Positions 9,833-19,425 of a stretch of DNA of 64,000 nucleotides are shown here, piece after piece. Below the pieces are notes generated by a model. It was not told the DNA's origin. It did not search any database and worked only from the letters and a program-made list of their open reading frames with translations. A program made the translations under genes and the position numbers. Location: contig JALHPO010000003.1 of the NCBI GenBank assembly GCA_022842445.1, forward strand, positions 124,001 through 188,000. The letters run 5' to 3'. The stretch is from Nitrospira sp. GTDB taxonomy: Bacteria; Nitrospirota; Nitrospiria; Nitrospirales; Nitrospiraceae. Each line of letters starts with the position of its first letter. The stretch's first letter is position 1.

Positions 9833-10909
9833 TCACCGCAACTTGAGCGTACTCAGGCTCAACAACGCCAGCAAAATGGCAATGATCCACAGACGTACCA
9901 CCACCTTGGGTTCTTCCCATCCCTTCATCTCGAAGTGGTGATGAATCGGCGCCATCAAGAAAATCCGTTTTCCTCTCGACTTGAACGACGCCACCTGAAA
10001 AATGACGGACACGGCTTCGATGACGAAGACTCCTCCGACTAGCAACAACAGCAACTCGTGCTTACTGATAACCGCCACCGTCCCGAGCGCCGCGCCGAGC
10101 GGAAGCGAACCCACATCCCCCATAAACACGGAAGCCGGATAGGTATTGAACCAGAGAAATCCCAAGCTTGATCCCAGGATCGACGCCGTGAAGACCGCTA
10201 ACTCTCCCGCCCCATCGATATGGGGAATCAGCAGGTACTCCGACATCAGTCGATGACCTGTCACATAGGCCACCACCGTATAGGCCAGTGCGGCAATCAT
10301 GACCGGCCCGACCGCCAGCCCATCGAGACCGTCGGTGAGGTTGACAGCATTGGAACTGCCGACGATGACAAGCACCGCAAACACAACATAGAACCATCCG
10401 AGGTCTGGCATGAAATTCTTGAAGAACGGCACGCTGAGTTTCGTGCTGTAACCGGGCAAGAAATACAGTGTGAGCGCAATGGCCAGAGCGACGGCGACCT
10501 GCGCCGTAAATTTCTGCCCCGCCGACAGCCCTTTTGATTGGGCTTTGACGAACTTGAGATAGTCGTCCGCAAACCCGATGGCGAAAAAGCCCAGCGTGGC
10601 CGCCAGGACCAGCCAAATGATGGGCCGTGAGATATCGGCCCATAACAGCGTCGACAACGTGACGGCAAAAATGATCAAGATCCCGCCCATCGTCGGCGTG
10701 CCGCTCTTGGCCAGATGCCGTTTGGGCCCGTCGTCGCGCACTTGCTGGCCTAGCTTGATTGCCTGGAGCTTCCGAATCACATACGGCGCCAGAACGAACG
10801 CAATTAGAAACGCGGTGACGGCGGCATAAATGATGCGGAAGCTTTGATAGCGGAATACGTTCAGGAACGAGAAGTCCGTATGCAGCGGATACAACCAGTT
10901 ATACAGCAT
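9833..10909 (-). CDS. mraY: Phospho-N-acetylmuramoyl-pentapeptide-transferase
   Basis: Integral membrane transferase that moves phospho-MurNAc-pentapeptide to undecaprenyl phosphate to give lipid I. About ten membrane helices are visible. Active-site motifs are [18 protein letters not shown] near the N-terminus, [16 protein letters not shown] with the catalytic Asp pair, [10 protein letters not shown], and the late loop [18 protein letters not shown]. The ATG at 10907-10909 was chosen because MLYNWLYPL...FNVFRY-type N-termini are usual in MraY; the frame extends 17 codons further. Length is 358 residues. Confidence 0.96.
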   Translation of the reverse strand: MLYNWLYPLHTDFSFLNVFRYQSFRIIYAAVTAFLIAFVLAPYVIRKLQAIKLGQQVRDDGPKRHLAKSGTPTMGGILIIFAVTLSTLLWADISRPIIWLVLAATLGFFAIGFADDYLKFVKAQSKGLSAGQKFTAQVAVALAIALTLYFLPGYSTKLSVPFFKNFMPDLGWFYVVFAVLVIVGSSNAVNLTDGLDGLAVGPVMIAALAYTVVAYVTGHRLMSEYLLIPHIDGAGELAVFTASILGSSLGFLWFNTYPASVFMGDVGSLPLGAALGTVAVISKHELLLLLVGGVFVIEAVSVIFQVASFKSRGKRIFLMAPIHHHFEMKGWEEPKVVVRLWIIAILLALLSLSTLKLR

Positions 10910-10968
10910 AGTCTGTTGTCTGCCTCTGTGCATCGGCGCGTTCTGTGCCGATACTGCCAACCATCCGA

Positions 10969-12417
10969 TTACGAGGCCTTTCTCGCCGTTCGCTTTGTCC
11001 CTTGAAGCGCCTGAGCTACTTGTTCCAACTTCATACCGCGCGACGCTTTCACCAGCACGACATCGCCGGGCTTCACGATGGCTTTGACCGCGGTGGCTGC
11101 CACAGCCGCATCCGGGGCCAAGATAATATTCCTTCGGTCGAGCCCGGCCCGCCCTGCCCCTTCAGCCAAACTCCGACCCAGAGTCCCACACGCGACAAGC
11201 TGATCGATGCCTCGTTGTGCCACAAACGTACCGACTTCCTCATGCAGTGGAACGGCATTCGAACCCAACTCCAACATATCTCCCAGCACGGCGATCTTCT
11301 TCCGACCTGCCCCTCGTTGGGCTAACAGTTGTACGGCCGCTTTCATCGACGCCGGGTTCGCGTTGTAACAGTCGTTGATGACGGTCACTCCGTGACTCAC
11401 GAAAACTTGCGACCGCATTGCGGCGGGCCGGAAACGGGAGAGTCCTTGGGCTATGACCGCTCCGGGCAGGCCGAGTACAGCTCCGACCGCTGCCGCAGCT
11501 AACGCATTGGTCACATTGTGGTCTCCTTGCACATGCATGCGGACGATGGTGTGGCGGACTTTTCCCGGTAGTAGCAGACGGAAGATCGTCCCGTTTCGTC
11601 CATCAGATTTCACATCTGTCGCACGCACATCGGCTTTGGAGGAAAACCCGAACGACAGCACCCGGCAGATGGCTCTTGCCGCCAGGTAGTCGTAGTAAGG
11701 ATCATCAGCATTGAGCACCGCCGTGCCGTCGGGAGGCAGCAAATCCAACAACTCGGCTTTTGATTGGGCGGACCCCTCCATACTCCCAAAGAACTCCAAA
11801 TGGTCCGGTCCGATATTGGTAATCACTCCGATCGTCGGCCTGACTATTTCACAGAGCCTGGTGGTCTGACCGACGTGATCGACGCCCATCTCGATCACGG
11901 CTCCTTCATGCCGCCCGTTGAGCCGGAAGAGAGTCTGAGGAACTCCGATACGGTTATTGAGATTGCCCTCGGTCTTTAACACTCTCCACCGATGCGCCAT
12001 CACGCTGGCGACCATCTCCTTGGTGGTAGTCTTGCCATTGCTCCCCGTCACCGCCACAACCGGAATGTCAAACCGGCTTCGATGGTGGGTCGCAAGCTGC
12101 TGATACGCAAATAGCGGATCGCGGACGCCCAGGATGAACGGGGCTAGTCGCTTCGGATTGGGTTTTATTGCAAGTGGTCCTACATTATAGGAGTCACGAA
12201 CGATCGCCCCCGCAGCCCCTCGCGACAACGCAGCCCCGACGAAATCGTGCCCGTCAAAGCGCTCTCCCTTCATGGCCAGGAAGAGATCTCCGGAGCGAAT
12301 CGACCGGCTATCGAGACTGATCTGCCGAACCGGCTGTTTCATCCAGCCGGCTCCAGCACCGGCCAAGATCTTGGTGCTGATCACTTCCCGCAGCTCTTCG
12401 ACGGTTAACAGCGGCAT
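10969..12417 (-). CDS. murF: UDP-MurNAc-tripeptide--D-alanyl-D-alanine ligase
   Basis: Mur ligase that adds D-Ala-D-Ala, made by Ddl, to the UDP-MurNAc-tripeptide. The 482 residues have the N-terminal substrate domain with DSRSIRSGDLFLAMKGERFDGHDF, the P-loop AVTGSNGKTTTKEM, NIGPDHLEFFGS, and the C-terminal VINDCYNANPASMKAA and AVLGDMLELG motifs typical of MurF. The ATG at 12415-12417 follows GGAGAAGAAGG and is preferred; a TTG six codons upstream is also in frame. It sits between murE and mraY. Confidence 0.96.
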   Translation of the reverse strand: MPLLTVEELREVISTKILAGAGAGWMKQPVRQISLDSRSIRSGDLFLAMKGERFDGHDFVGAALSRGAAGAIVRDSYNVGPLAIKPNPKRLAPFILGVRDPLFAYQQLATHHRSRFDIPVVAVTGSNGKTTTKEMVASVMAHRWRVLKTEGNLNNRIGVPQTLFRLNGRHEGAVIEMGVDHVGQTTRLCEIVRPTIGVITNIGPDHLEFFGSMEGSAQSKAELLDLLPPDGTAVLNADDPYYDYLAARAICRVLSFGFSSKADVRATDVKSDGRNGTIFRLLLPGKVRHTIVRMHVQGDHNVTNALAAAAVGAVLGLPGAVIAQGLSRFRPAAMRSQVFVSHGVTVINDCYNANPASMKAAVQLLAQRGAGRKKIAVLGDMLELGSNAVPLHEEVGTFVAQRGIDQLVACGTLGRSLAEGAGRAGLDRRNIILAPDAAVAATAVKAIVKPGDVVLVKASRGMKLEQVAQALQGTKRTARKAS

Positions 12418-12454
12418 AGGCCTTCTTCTCCGCATCAAACAGTCCTACCCTCGG

Positions 12455-13960
12455 TCATGCACAGGTCTTACGCCGTTCAATAGCTTCACGCGCCACTTCA
12501 CGGTCGTCGAAATGATATTTCTTTGTGCCGATAATCTGGTAATCCTCATGCCCTTTCCCGGCGATCAATACCATGTCGCCGGAACGGGCCTCTCGCACCG
12601 CCTCACCGATAGCCTCCCGCCGATCAGCGACCTTCCGATAAAGTACCTGTGATCGCTGCTTCAAGGCTTCAAACACACCGGCCTCGACGTCCTGAAGAAT
12701 CGAGAGTGGGTCTTCGGTCCGCGGGTTGTCGGAGGTCAGTATCACAACGTCGCTGTACCGCACGGCTGCCATTCCCATTTTGGGTCTCTTTCCGCGATCA
12801 CGATCGCCTCCGCAGCCGAATACGGTGATGATGCGTCCCGCTTTGAGCGTCTGCGCGGCGGTCAACAGCCGGACAAGCGCATCCTCCGTGTGGGCATAAT
12901 CGACAACGACGGTAAATTCCTGTCCTGCCATGACGCGCTCGAACCGTCCCGGCACATTCGTGACATGCGCAACCGCCTGGCGAACCTGATCCGGCGTGGC
13001 CCCCTCATGAAGCGCTACTCCGATCGCGGCCAACAAATTATAGACGTTGTGCTCACCGACCAAATGGCTCTCGACTGAAAAGGACCCGGCCGGTGTCGCC
13101 GCCGTAAAAGTCGTACCTCCGAGCGATAGCCGGACATGCTCGGCTCGCAGATCCGCTTTCGCTTTCAATCCGTAGCTCCACACCGGAGCCGGACAAAGCT
13201 GTTTGATCCGGTCTCCCGCAGGATCGTCCACGTTTACGATGGCGCGCTTGTTCGGTTTGCTGGTTCCGGTGAGTCCGGTGAACAGGCGTAACTTCGCCAG
13301 AAAATACTCTTCCATGGTGCGATGAAAATCGAGATGGTCCTGCGTCAAATTTGAAAAAACGGCAACGTCATACTCGCATCCGCTAGTACGGTCCTGGGCA
13401 AGGGCGTGAGACGACACCTCCATCACAGCCGTCGTGCAGCCACCGGCCACCATCTTGGCAAGCAACTCTTGCAACTCCAATGCACCCGGTGTCGTATGCG
13501 AGGCCGGGATCGTGTCATCGCCGATCTGATAGGCCACGGTTCCGATCAAACCAACCCGTCGACCCAACGCTTCCAACAACGTCTTGCACACATAGGTCGT
13601 GGTGGTCTTTCCATTTGTCCCGGTGACGCCGATCATCCGGATCTTCGATGATGGCTCTCCATAGAAATGATTTGCGAGCAGACCAAGCGCTTTTCGCGAA
13701 TCCGCCACCCGGGCGAATGGAATCGGCAATTCCATTGCGGGCTCTTGCAAAACGACAGCTGCCACGCCGCCTTTCACAGCAATTGGGATGAATGCGTGTC
13801 CATCCGTCTGCTCGCCTTTGACAGCCACAAAAACGCTCCCCGCCTGAACAGTTCGAGAATCGTCGGTAATCGCACTGACGGAGACATCGAGATTGCCGCG
13901 ACGATCGAGCGTCTCGACCTGTCCCTTAAGCGCCTGGAGCATTGCAGCAAACGTCATCAT
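12455..13960 (-). CDS. murE: UDP-MurNAc-tripeptide synthetase (meso-DAP adding)
   Basis: Mur ligase adding the third stem residue. The 501 residues include GVTGTNGKTTTTYV (P-loop), TPGALELQ, AVMEVSSHAL, and the motif DNPRTEDP. In the family, DNPR marks selection of meso-diaminopimelate over lysine, so the wall is predicted to be of the usual Gram-negative type. Two ATG codons in a row open the gene and either may be used. Length is standard. It starts 18 bases after the ftsI stop. Confidence 0.96.
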   Translation of the reverse strand: MMTFAAMLQALKGQVETLDRRGNLDVSVSAITDDSRTVQAGSVFVAVKGEQTDGHAFIPIAVKGGVAAVVLQEPAMELPIPFARVADSRKALGLLANHFYGEPSSKIRMIGVTGTNGKTTTTYVCKTLLEALGRRVGLIGTVAYQIGDDTIPASHTTPGALELQELLAKMVAGGCTTAVMEVSSHALAQDRTSGCEYDVAVFSNLTQDHLDFHRTMEEYFLAKLRLFTGLTGTSKPNKRAIVNVDDPAGDRIKQLCPAPVWSYGLKAKADLRAEHVRLSLGGTTFTAATPAGSFSVESHLVGEHNVYNLLAAIGVALHEGATPDQVRQAVAHVTNVPGRFERVMAGQEFTVVVDYAHTEDALVRLLTAAQTLKAGRIITVFGCGGDRDRGKRPKMGMAAVRYSDVVILTSDNPRTEDPLSILQDVEAGVFEALKQRSQVLYRKVADRREAIGEAVREARSGDMVLIAGKGHEDYQIIGTKKYHFDDREVAREAIERRKTCA

Positions 13961-13978
13961 CGTCTCGCTAGAAATCGA

Positions 13979-15700
13979 TCACTGTTTTCCGGATGCCATC
14001 GCCAGCTTGACCGGCACATCCGATGACACGCCCAGGTAATTCAACACCTGTTCACCGACACGATTGAATACGGGCGCCGCCACGGTCCCGCCCCAAGACT
14101 CGCCTTGCGGCTCATCGATCACGACGATCATAGCCAACCGAGGATTGTTTGCCGGAACATAGCCCACGAATGAGCTGACAAACTGGGATGCCGAATACCT
14201 TCCCGTACGTGAATCGATCTTTTGCGCAGTCCCGGTCTTCCCTGCCACCCGGAACCCGGCAATTGCCGCCTTTCCTCCCGTACCGTCAGTGACAACACCT
14301 TCAAGAATCGTGGTGACTGTACGCGCAGTCTCCGGCGAGATAACCCGCCGCTTCACATGAGGCTGAACCTCTTTCAAAGTCTGCCCCTGGGCATCGCGGA
14401 TTTCCGAAACGACATAGGGCCTCATCAGCACTCCGCCGTTTGCAATGGCGGCGACAGCGGATACCATTTGCATCGGAGTGACGCCGATTTCTTGCCCCAT
14501 CGAAATCGACGCAAGGGTTCGCCCTCCCCATTCCCGCGGATGCTTGAGCAGTCCTGCCGCTTCTCCGGGAAGATCAATCTCAGTACGCTCCCCGAATCCG
14601 AAGGATTGGAGATAGCGATAGAATCGCTGCTCACCCAGAGCTATCCCGGCCTTCGCCGCGCCGACATTACTGGACTTTTGAATCACCTGGGCAAACGATA
14701 GCCATCCAAGCTTTTCGTGATCGTGGATCATGGTGTTCCCAATAGCCATGCGCCCCTGCTCTCCAAATACCAGCGTATCCGGTTTCATCACTCGCTCCTC
14801 AATAGCCGCAGCAGCGAGAACTGCCTTCATGGTGGAACCTGGCTCATAGGCGTCCGTCAAGGCGCGGTTCCGCCAGCGATCAGGCCTCAGAGCTGAGACC
14901 GCGTTGGGATCGAAGCGGGGGCTGACGGCCGATGCCAGGAGCGCGCCTGTGCTCGGATCCAGCACGATCATCGTGCCCGACTTCGCTTCCGCGCGAGCAA
15001 CCGCTTCTTCCAATTCCTTTTCCACGATGTATTGAATGACTTCGTCGATCGTGAGTACCAGTTGATGACCAGGCGCGGGGCTTTGCTCGTTTGACATTTT
15101 TTTAGGAAACACCGTACGACCCAACGCATCACGCTGCAGCACCGTCACGCGCTTCTCACCATGTAAATGCGATTCATACCGACGCTCGATGCCTTCCAAT
15201 CCCTCGCCGTCCATTCCCGCAAAGCCCAAGACATGAGACAGAAGCGGTCCCTTGGGATAAAATCGACGGCCTTCCAGCACGATGCCGATACCCTCCATAG
15301 GCATACGTTCCAGCCGGCGCCCCTGCTCAGGGTCTAACTTTCTCGCCAACCAGACGAACCCTCGATCTTGCCGAAGCTTCCGCTCCAGCTCATCGGCCCG
15401 CACATGAAGGACGGGAGAAAGAGAGCGCGCTGTTTTTGCCGGACTGTCGAGCGCAGTCGGAACCCCAAAGACAGACGGCACTTCTAAATTCATCGCCAGC
15501 ATCTTTCCATGACGATCGACGATCGTACCGCGCACCCCTTCAAGCGAGACAGTTTTTTGATGTTGCCGATCTGCTTTGACCGTCAGCTCCGCAGCCTGCA
15601 AAACCTGAAGCGTGGCCAACCGGAACAACACCACTCCAAACCCGCACAAGAGCAGCAGCAATGTAATGTATCGCCGTCCTCGCCCAAGAGGGGCCGCCAC
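13979..15700 (-). CDS. ftsI: Septal peptidoglycan transpeptidase FtsI / PBP2B-PBP3
   Basis: Class B penicillin-binding protein that cross-links septal peptidoglycan with FtsW. The 573 residues have one N-terminal membrane helix (ITLLLLLCGFGVVLFRLATL), the pedestal domain with RGTIVDRHGKMLA, and the transpeptidase domain. The catalytic motifs are STMK (active Ser and Lys), SSN, and KTGTAQ. The start is a GTG at 15698-15700 preceded by GGAGGAGATA, overlapping the last base of the ftsL stop. No PASTA repeats are present. Confidence 0.96.
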   Translation of the reverse strand: MAAPLGRGRRYITLLLLLCGFGVVLFRLATLQVLQAAELTVKADRQHQKTVSLEGVRGTIVDRHGKMLAMNLEVPSVFGVPTALDSPAKTARSLSPVLHVRADELERKLRQDRGFVWLARKLDPEQGRRLERMPMEGIGIVLEGRRFYPKGPLLSHVLGFAGMDGEGLEGIERRYESHLHGEKRVTVLQRDALGRTVFPKKMSNEQSPAPGHQLVLTIDEVIQYIVEKELEEAVARAEAKSGTMIVLDPSTGALLASAVSPRFDPNAVSALRPDRWRNRALTDAYEPGSTMKAVLAAAAIEERVMKPDTLVFGEQGRMAIGNTMIHDHEKLGWLSFAQVIQKSSNVGAAKAGIALGEQRFYRYLQSFGFGERTEIDLPGEAAGLLKHPREWGGRTLASISMGQEIGVTPMQMVSAVAAIANGGVLMRPYVVSEIRDAQGQTLKEVQPHVKRRVISPETARTVTTILEGVVTDGTGGKAAIAGFRVAGKTGTAQKIDSRTGRYSASQFVSSFVGYVPANNPRLAMIVVIDEPQGESWGGTVAAPVFNRVGEQVLNYLGVSSDVPVKLAMASGKQ

Positions 15701-16032
15701 TATCTCCTCCAGTCGGACAAATCATTGCGTGCGATGCGTACTTCGGCCGGAGCCGGACGAAAGGGTGGATCCCCAGCAGGCTTGGCTTGCACCATAATCA
15801 CCTGCCCCTTCTGTGGCGGAACCATACCAAGTTGCTCCGTTGCCATTTTGGCGATTCGGTCTGGGGCACTGAGCGCAGAGAATTTGACCTGAAGTTGATC
15901 GCGCTCTCGCTCGAGTCTCGACTTCTCGACTTTAAGCCGTTCGACTTGATATCCGACCCGCACAATGTCCACTCGTTCCCACACGAAGAGGAAAACCAGG
16001 CACAATCCGATAAGCACAGCTAAAATTTTCAT
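15700..16032 (-). CDS. ftsL: Cell division protein FtsL
   Basis: Small bitopic divisome protein. The 110 residues are one membrane helix at the very N-terminus (ILAVLIGLCLVFLFVW), then a predicted coiled coil of about 35 residues rich in Glu, Arg, Lys and Leu (YQVERLKVEKSRLERERDQL), then a short tail ending in the APDRIAKMATEQLGM type segment common in FtsL. Sequence conservation in this family is low, so the call rests on topology plus location. It overlaps rsmH by four bases (ATGA) and ftsI by one base, which indicates tight translational coupling. Confidence 0.88.
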   Translation of the reverse strand: MKILAVLIGLCLVFLFVWERVDIVRVGYQVERLKVEKSRLERERDQLQVKFSALSAPDRIAKMATEQLGMVPPQKGQVIMVQAKPAGDPPFRPAPAEVRIARNDLSDWRR

Positions 16033-16961
16033 AGGGTCATCTCCTCAGACGCACGCTCCGCAACACGCAGCTTGGCGCTTCGCGCCCTGGGATTCACCTC
16101 GCACTCCTGTTCAGAGGAAAGAATAGGTTTCTTTGTCAGAAGCGACAGGCGCGCCTCGGCTCCCTGCGCAAGAGATCTGAACGTATGCTTCACGATACGA
16201 TCCTCAAGAGAGTGAAACGAAATCGCACAGATTCTCCCCCCCGGAGCCAGTATGTCGGCAGCGTCCCGAAGCGCCGGTTCCAGGCATTCAAGCTCACTAT
16301 TTACGGCTATGCGAAGCGCCTGAAACGTTCTCGTTGCACAGTGAATCCGCCCATGCCGATAAACAGACGGAACCGCCCCGGCGATCACAGACGCAAGAGC
16401 ACCCGTCGTCTCAATCGGCCGGCGCTGCCTCTCTCGCACGATTGCGCGAGCGATTCTCCGTGAGTATCGCTCCTCTCCATATTGGAAAATGATGTCCGCA
16501 AGTTCATCTTCCCGGACACTATTGACCAGTACGGTTGCCGTCGGGCCGGTCGTTTGGTCCATGCGCATATCAAGCGGGCCGTCTTGCTGAAAACTGAAAC
16601 CACGCGCCGGATCGTCGAGCTGAGGGGACGACACGCCGAAATCAAACAACACTCCCTCCACTTTGACAATTCCCATGTCTGCAAGATGCCGCTTGAGATC
16701 TCGATAATTCCCCTTTCTCAACACGACACGTTCCGCAAATCTCGCCAGCCGCTCTTTAGAAAATGCGATCGCCTGGGAATCCCGATCCAATCCAACCAGC
16801 CGGGTGGCTCGATCGGAACGATCCAGCAGCATTTCTGCATGTCCACCATATCCCACTGTACAATCCAAAATTGTCACTGGCCGCTCAAAACCGAGCCAAA
16901 AAGCGACTTCATTTCCAAGGACTTGAACATGCCTTGAGTTTCCTGAAGCAGTATTGCCCAC
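16029..16961 (-). CDS. rsmH: 16S rRNA m4C1402 methyltransferase RsmH (MraW)
   Basis: SAM-dependent methyltransferase that methylates N4 of C1402 in 16S rRNA, and the usual first or second gene of dcw clusters. The 310 residues show the SAM-binding start DCTVGYGGHAEMLLD, VEGVLFDFGVSSPQLDDPARGFSF, the PLDMRMD motif, TRTFQALRIAVNSELE, and ICAISFHSLEDRIVKHTF near the C-terminus. The start is a GTG at 16959-16961 preceded by GGAGGATA. It is the promoter-proximal gene here, since no mraZ precedes it. Confidence 0.96.
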   Translation of the reverse strand: MGNTASGNSRHVQVLGNEVAFWLGFERPVTILDCTVGYGGHAEMLLDRSDRATRLVGLDRDSQAIAFSKERLARFAERVVLRKGNYRDLKRHLADMGIVKVEGVLFDFGVSSPQLDDPARGFSFQQDGPLDMRMDQTTGPTATVLVNSVREDELADIIFQYGEERYSRRIARAIVRERQRRPIETTGALASVIAGAVPSVYRHGRIHCATRTFQALRIAVNSELECLEPALRDAADILAPGGRICAISFHSLEDRIVKHTFRSLAQGAEARLSLLTKKPILSSEQECEVNPRARSAKLRVAERASEEMTL

Positions 16962-16989
16962 TATCCTCCACTTCTACCCACAGAACGGG

Positions 16990-17017
16990 AGTATACTCCG
17001 GCAAATTCGCTTGTCAA
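16990..17017 (-). promoter_or_regulatory. Predicted sigma-70 promoter of the dcw operon
   Basis: On the minus strand a perfect -35 box TTGACA (17012-17017) is followed by a 16-base spacer and TATACT (16990-16995). It ends 28 bases before the rsmH GTG, leaving a short leader. No other box of similar quality was noticed within the operon. Confidence 0.8.
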
Positions 17018-17209
17018 TGGGGAATTTGTTGCTGACTCCAGATCATACCGTCAAAGGATCATGCGCGCTAAAGAGGGGCTATGCTCTGGTCTGATTCTCC
17101 ATCGACTAACGTACAGTTGGACGCTCACAGAAGCGGCATACATGCATTCAACTTTTCCAACTCTTCCGGTTTCGTTGACATATCAGGGAATGAGACGGAG
17201 AATGTGACC

Positions 17210-18331
17210 ATGCCTACTCTGGACTTGCGATCACAGCACACGACTCTCCCGTTCTCCCTCGCACTCCTCCTCCTGGCTTCTCTTACTCCTGGCGAGCTGA
17301 TGGCAAAAGACTTCAATCCCGACAATCCACTGAATCCCCCCGCCCCCATTTTTTGGTGTCCTGGGAAAACGCAGGATCAGCAGATCGCGACCAAGCAACG
17401 TTCCGGTTGTCAACCGCTGCACGACCCACAAGCAGAGGAATCGTTTCGAGAGAACGCACGAAAACAGGGCCACGACCTTCCGAATCGCGACCCCATAAAA
17501 ATCGTAGAATTGCAGAACGAGGCCTCGAAGTTTTCCGATCGATACCGGAACTTTCTGTCCTGCTGTGTGCTCTCCGATGGCGCTCCAATTGAAATCATTG
17601 ACTTGATAGACGAAGCAAACCACATCCTGAAGGCCGTTCAGCAAAAAGGCATTTATAATTCGGCGGGATTCGGAATCGGAAGCCGCGCAGACGGTACTCC
17701 AGGCACGAGCCCCGGTAACGGAACGGGAAATGGCGGCTTGGGAGGCGGCCCCGGCGCAGCCCCAAAGCTGGGAACGTTCGCCCGTCAATTCACCCTCAGC
17801 GAGATCGTCGGCACAGTGGCGCGCGCGAGGAATGACTTACTTTCTCTCAAAGAACGGCTCGATAACTTGCGCGAGGCTCAACAAGGTATCGACAAAGCAG
17901 AATATGAGCAAAGCGGCCGGATGCAGCAGCAGATAGAAGACGAACGGGAAGCGATCAAGAAAGAGTTTAACGCAAAGAAGCCGCCATCATCGGCACCCAC
18001 AGGGATGGACATTCAGGACACCACCTTGCGCCCCAAGATCGGCGGAGATATTGAAGACACCAAGCTAAATGCAAACTTCGGCGCGGATATCGGAGCATCA
18101 GTCTCTCCGTACAGTAACGTCGGAGAATCGCTACGTCCAAGGAGAGGCGACGACATTCATGACAGCCAGTTACCCCATCGGCCAGGAGCAGACCTTCAAG
18201 ACACCACGATTCCCAACAGCACCGGATTCGAAGTCGACAACGCGCAAAATCGCGACGGATCGTCGACCATTCCACGCCGAGGAGTCGGCCCTTCCATCGG
18301 AGATTCCAATCTCAACAGCAACCGCCGATAA
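17210..18331 (+). CDS. Secreted protein of unknown function with short C-terminal repeats
   Basis: Not assigned to a known family. The product (373 residues from the ATG at 17210) starts with a signal peptide whose core is PFSLALLLLASLTPGELMA. A Cys-containing domain follows (about residues 35-145, with FWCPGK, SGCQPL and SCCVLS), then a Gly/Pro-rich linker (about 155-185), a helical coiled-coil-like stretch around KERLDNLREAQQG, and a C-terminal part of repeated units of about 14 residues. These units share the pattern G-x-D-I-x-D-T-x-L (DIQDTTL, DIEDTKL, DIHDSQL, DLQDTTI, SIGDSNL). It is transcribed divergently from the dcw operon. The frame is open 43 codons further upstream, but the inner ATG directly precedes the signal peptide and follows a GGAG site. 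Confidence 0.72.
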   Translation: MPTLDLRSQHTTLPFSLALLLLASLTPGELMAKDFNPDNPLNPPAPIFWCPGKTQDQQIATKQRSGCQPLHDPQAEESFRENARKQGHDLPNRDPIKIVELQNEASKFSDRYRNFLSCCVLSDGAPIEIIDLIDEANHILKAVQQKGIYNSAGFGIGSRADGTPGTSPGNGTGNGGLGGGPGAAPKLGTFARQFTLSEIVGTVARARNDLLSLKERLDNLREAQQGIDKAEYEQSGRMQQQIEDEREAIKKEFNAKKPPSSAPTGMDIQDTTLRPKIGGDIEDTKLNANFGADIGASVSPYSNVGESLRPRRGDDIHDSQLPHRPGADLQDTTIPNSTGFEVDNAQNRDGSSTIPRRGVGPSIGDSNLNSNRR

Positions 18332-18343
18332 CTTCAGCACCGA

Positions 18344-19363
18344 TTATTTCTCCACCACCATCGGCATCGGCTCCCACGTTTCACCTGCATCGCGGCTGCG
18401 GTACAACCCGCTGCCGTTCGTGCCCGCGTAGAAGAGCCTGGAGTCGGTCTCACTCTGGACGATTGATCGAATGTTTGTGGTTGAAAACCCGTTATTGAGC
18501 GTGTGCCATGTAACCCCGCCGTCCTCGCTCCGATGCACACCATCTCTTCCGGCAAGATAGATCACGCCTCTTTTGGTACGATCCAGAACCATCCCCATCA
18601 ACATTTGATCTGCGAGTGATTCCGCTGCCCGCGCCCAGGATTTCGCTCCGTCGGTCGTCTTATAAAACCCCGCCAACGTCGCAGCATAGACGGTGTCCGG
18701 TTGGTAGGGATCGACATGGATCGACGTCACATTGAGCGCGCGAGACGTCTTGACCATGCCTGGCGGCACCAGCCCGTTATTGACCTTCTCCCAATGGCCT
18801 GCCCCATCAACAGATTTGTACACGCCACCGCTGGTTCCCGCATAGAGAACGGCAGGCCGGGTCGGGTCCATTCCTATTGTCACCACCATCAAGACTTCCT
18901 TCATCCCTTCCATTCGCTTCATCCATTGCTCGCCACCGTTTTTTGTTTCAAACACTCCCATCGTCGTGGCAATAAAAATATGCTGACTATCGGCAGGGTC
19001 GAACAAAAACTGATTGACGACTGACGTAATCGTGGCATCGTCCAGCCCCGCGCGCATCGACACCCAACGCTGTCCACCATCATGGCTCTTGTAGACTGCA
19101 TCGCCCTTCGTACCTGCGTAGACCGTGGCCGGATAGGCCGGATCGATCGCCATGGCAATCACACGGGAATAGCTCATACCCCTGGAAAGATTGCCCCACG
19201 TCTGGCCGCCGTCACGGGTCTTGTAAATATAGTCGTTCGTCGCGACGTATATGATATCCGGATTCTTGGGATGAAGCTGAATGACGACGATCGGATCGCT
19301 GCGATTGCAGCCCGCCAGTGGCAATCCAATCAGAAGCAACAGAAGGCCGACGAGCCTTTTCAT
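18344..19363 (-). CDS. Lipoprotein with Ycf48/BNR-type beta-propeller repeats
   Basis: Predicted outer-envelope lipoprotein: a short hydrophobic signal ends in the lipobox LPLAGC (Cys19). The remaining ~320 residues are a series of about six blades with the Asp-box pattern S/T-x-D-G-G-x-T-W (TRDGGQTW, SHDGGQRW, SEDGGVTW, SRDAGETW and weaker versions), each with a preceding strand of the type TVYAGT or VLYAGT. This is the sialidase/Ycf48/sortilin-like propeller fold. Such proteins usually act as binding or assembly scaffolds, so no enzymatic role is proposed. It converges with the plus-strand gene ending at 18331. Confidence 0.82.
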   Translation of the reverse strand: MKRLVGLLLLLIGLPLAGCNRSDPIVVIQLHPKNPDIIYVATNDYIYKTRDGGQTWGNLSRGMSYSRVIAMAIDPAYPATVYAGTKGDAVYKSHDGGQRWVSMRAGLDDATITSVVNQFLFDPADSQHIFIATTMGVFETKNGGEQWMKRMEGMKEVLMVVTIGMDPTRPAVLYAGTSGGVYKSVDGAGHWEKVNNGLVPPGMVKTSRALNVTSIHVDPYQPDTVYAATLAGFYKTTDGAKSWARAAESLADQMLMGMVLDRTKRGVIYLAGRDGVHRSEDGGVTWHTLNNGFSTTNIRSIVQSETDSRLFYAGTNGSGLYRSRDAGETWEPMPMVVEK

Positions 19364-19425
19364 AAAGTCCGGCGGAGCGACAAATAGAAAGTCCGATGAA
19401 TGAGCGCGTTCCCGGCCGTCGAATC

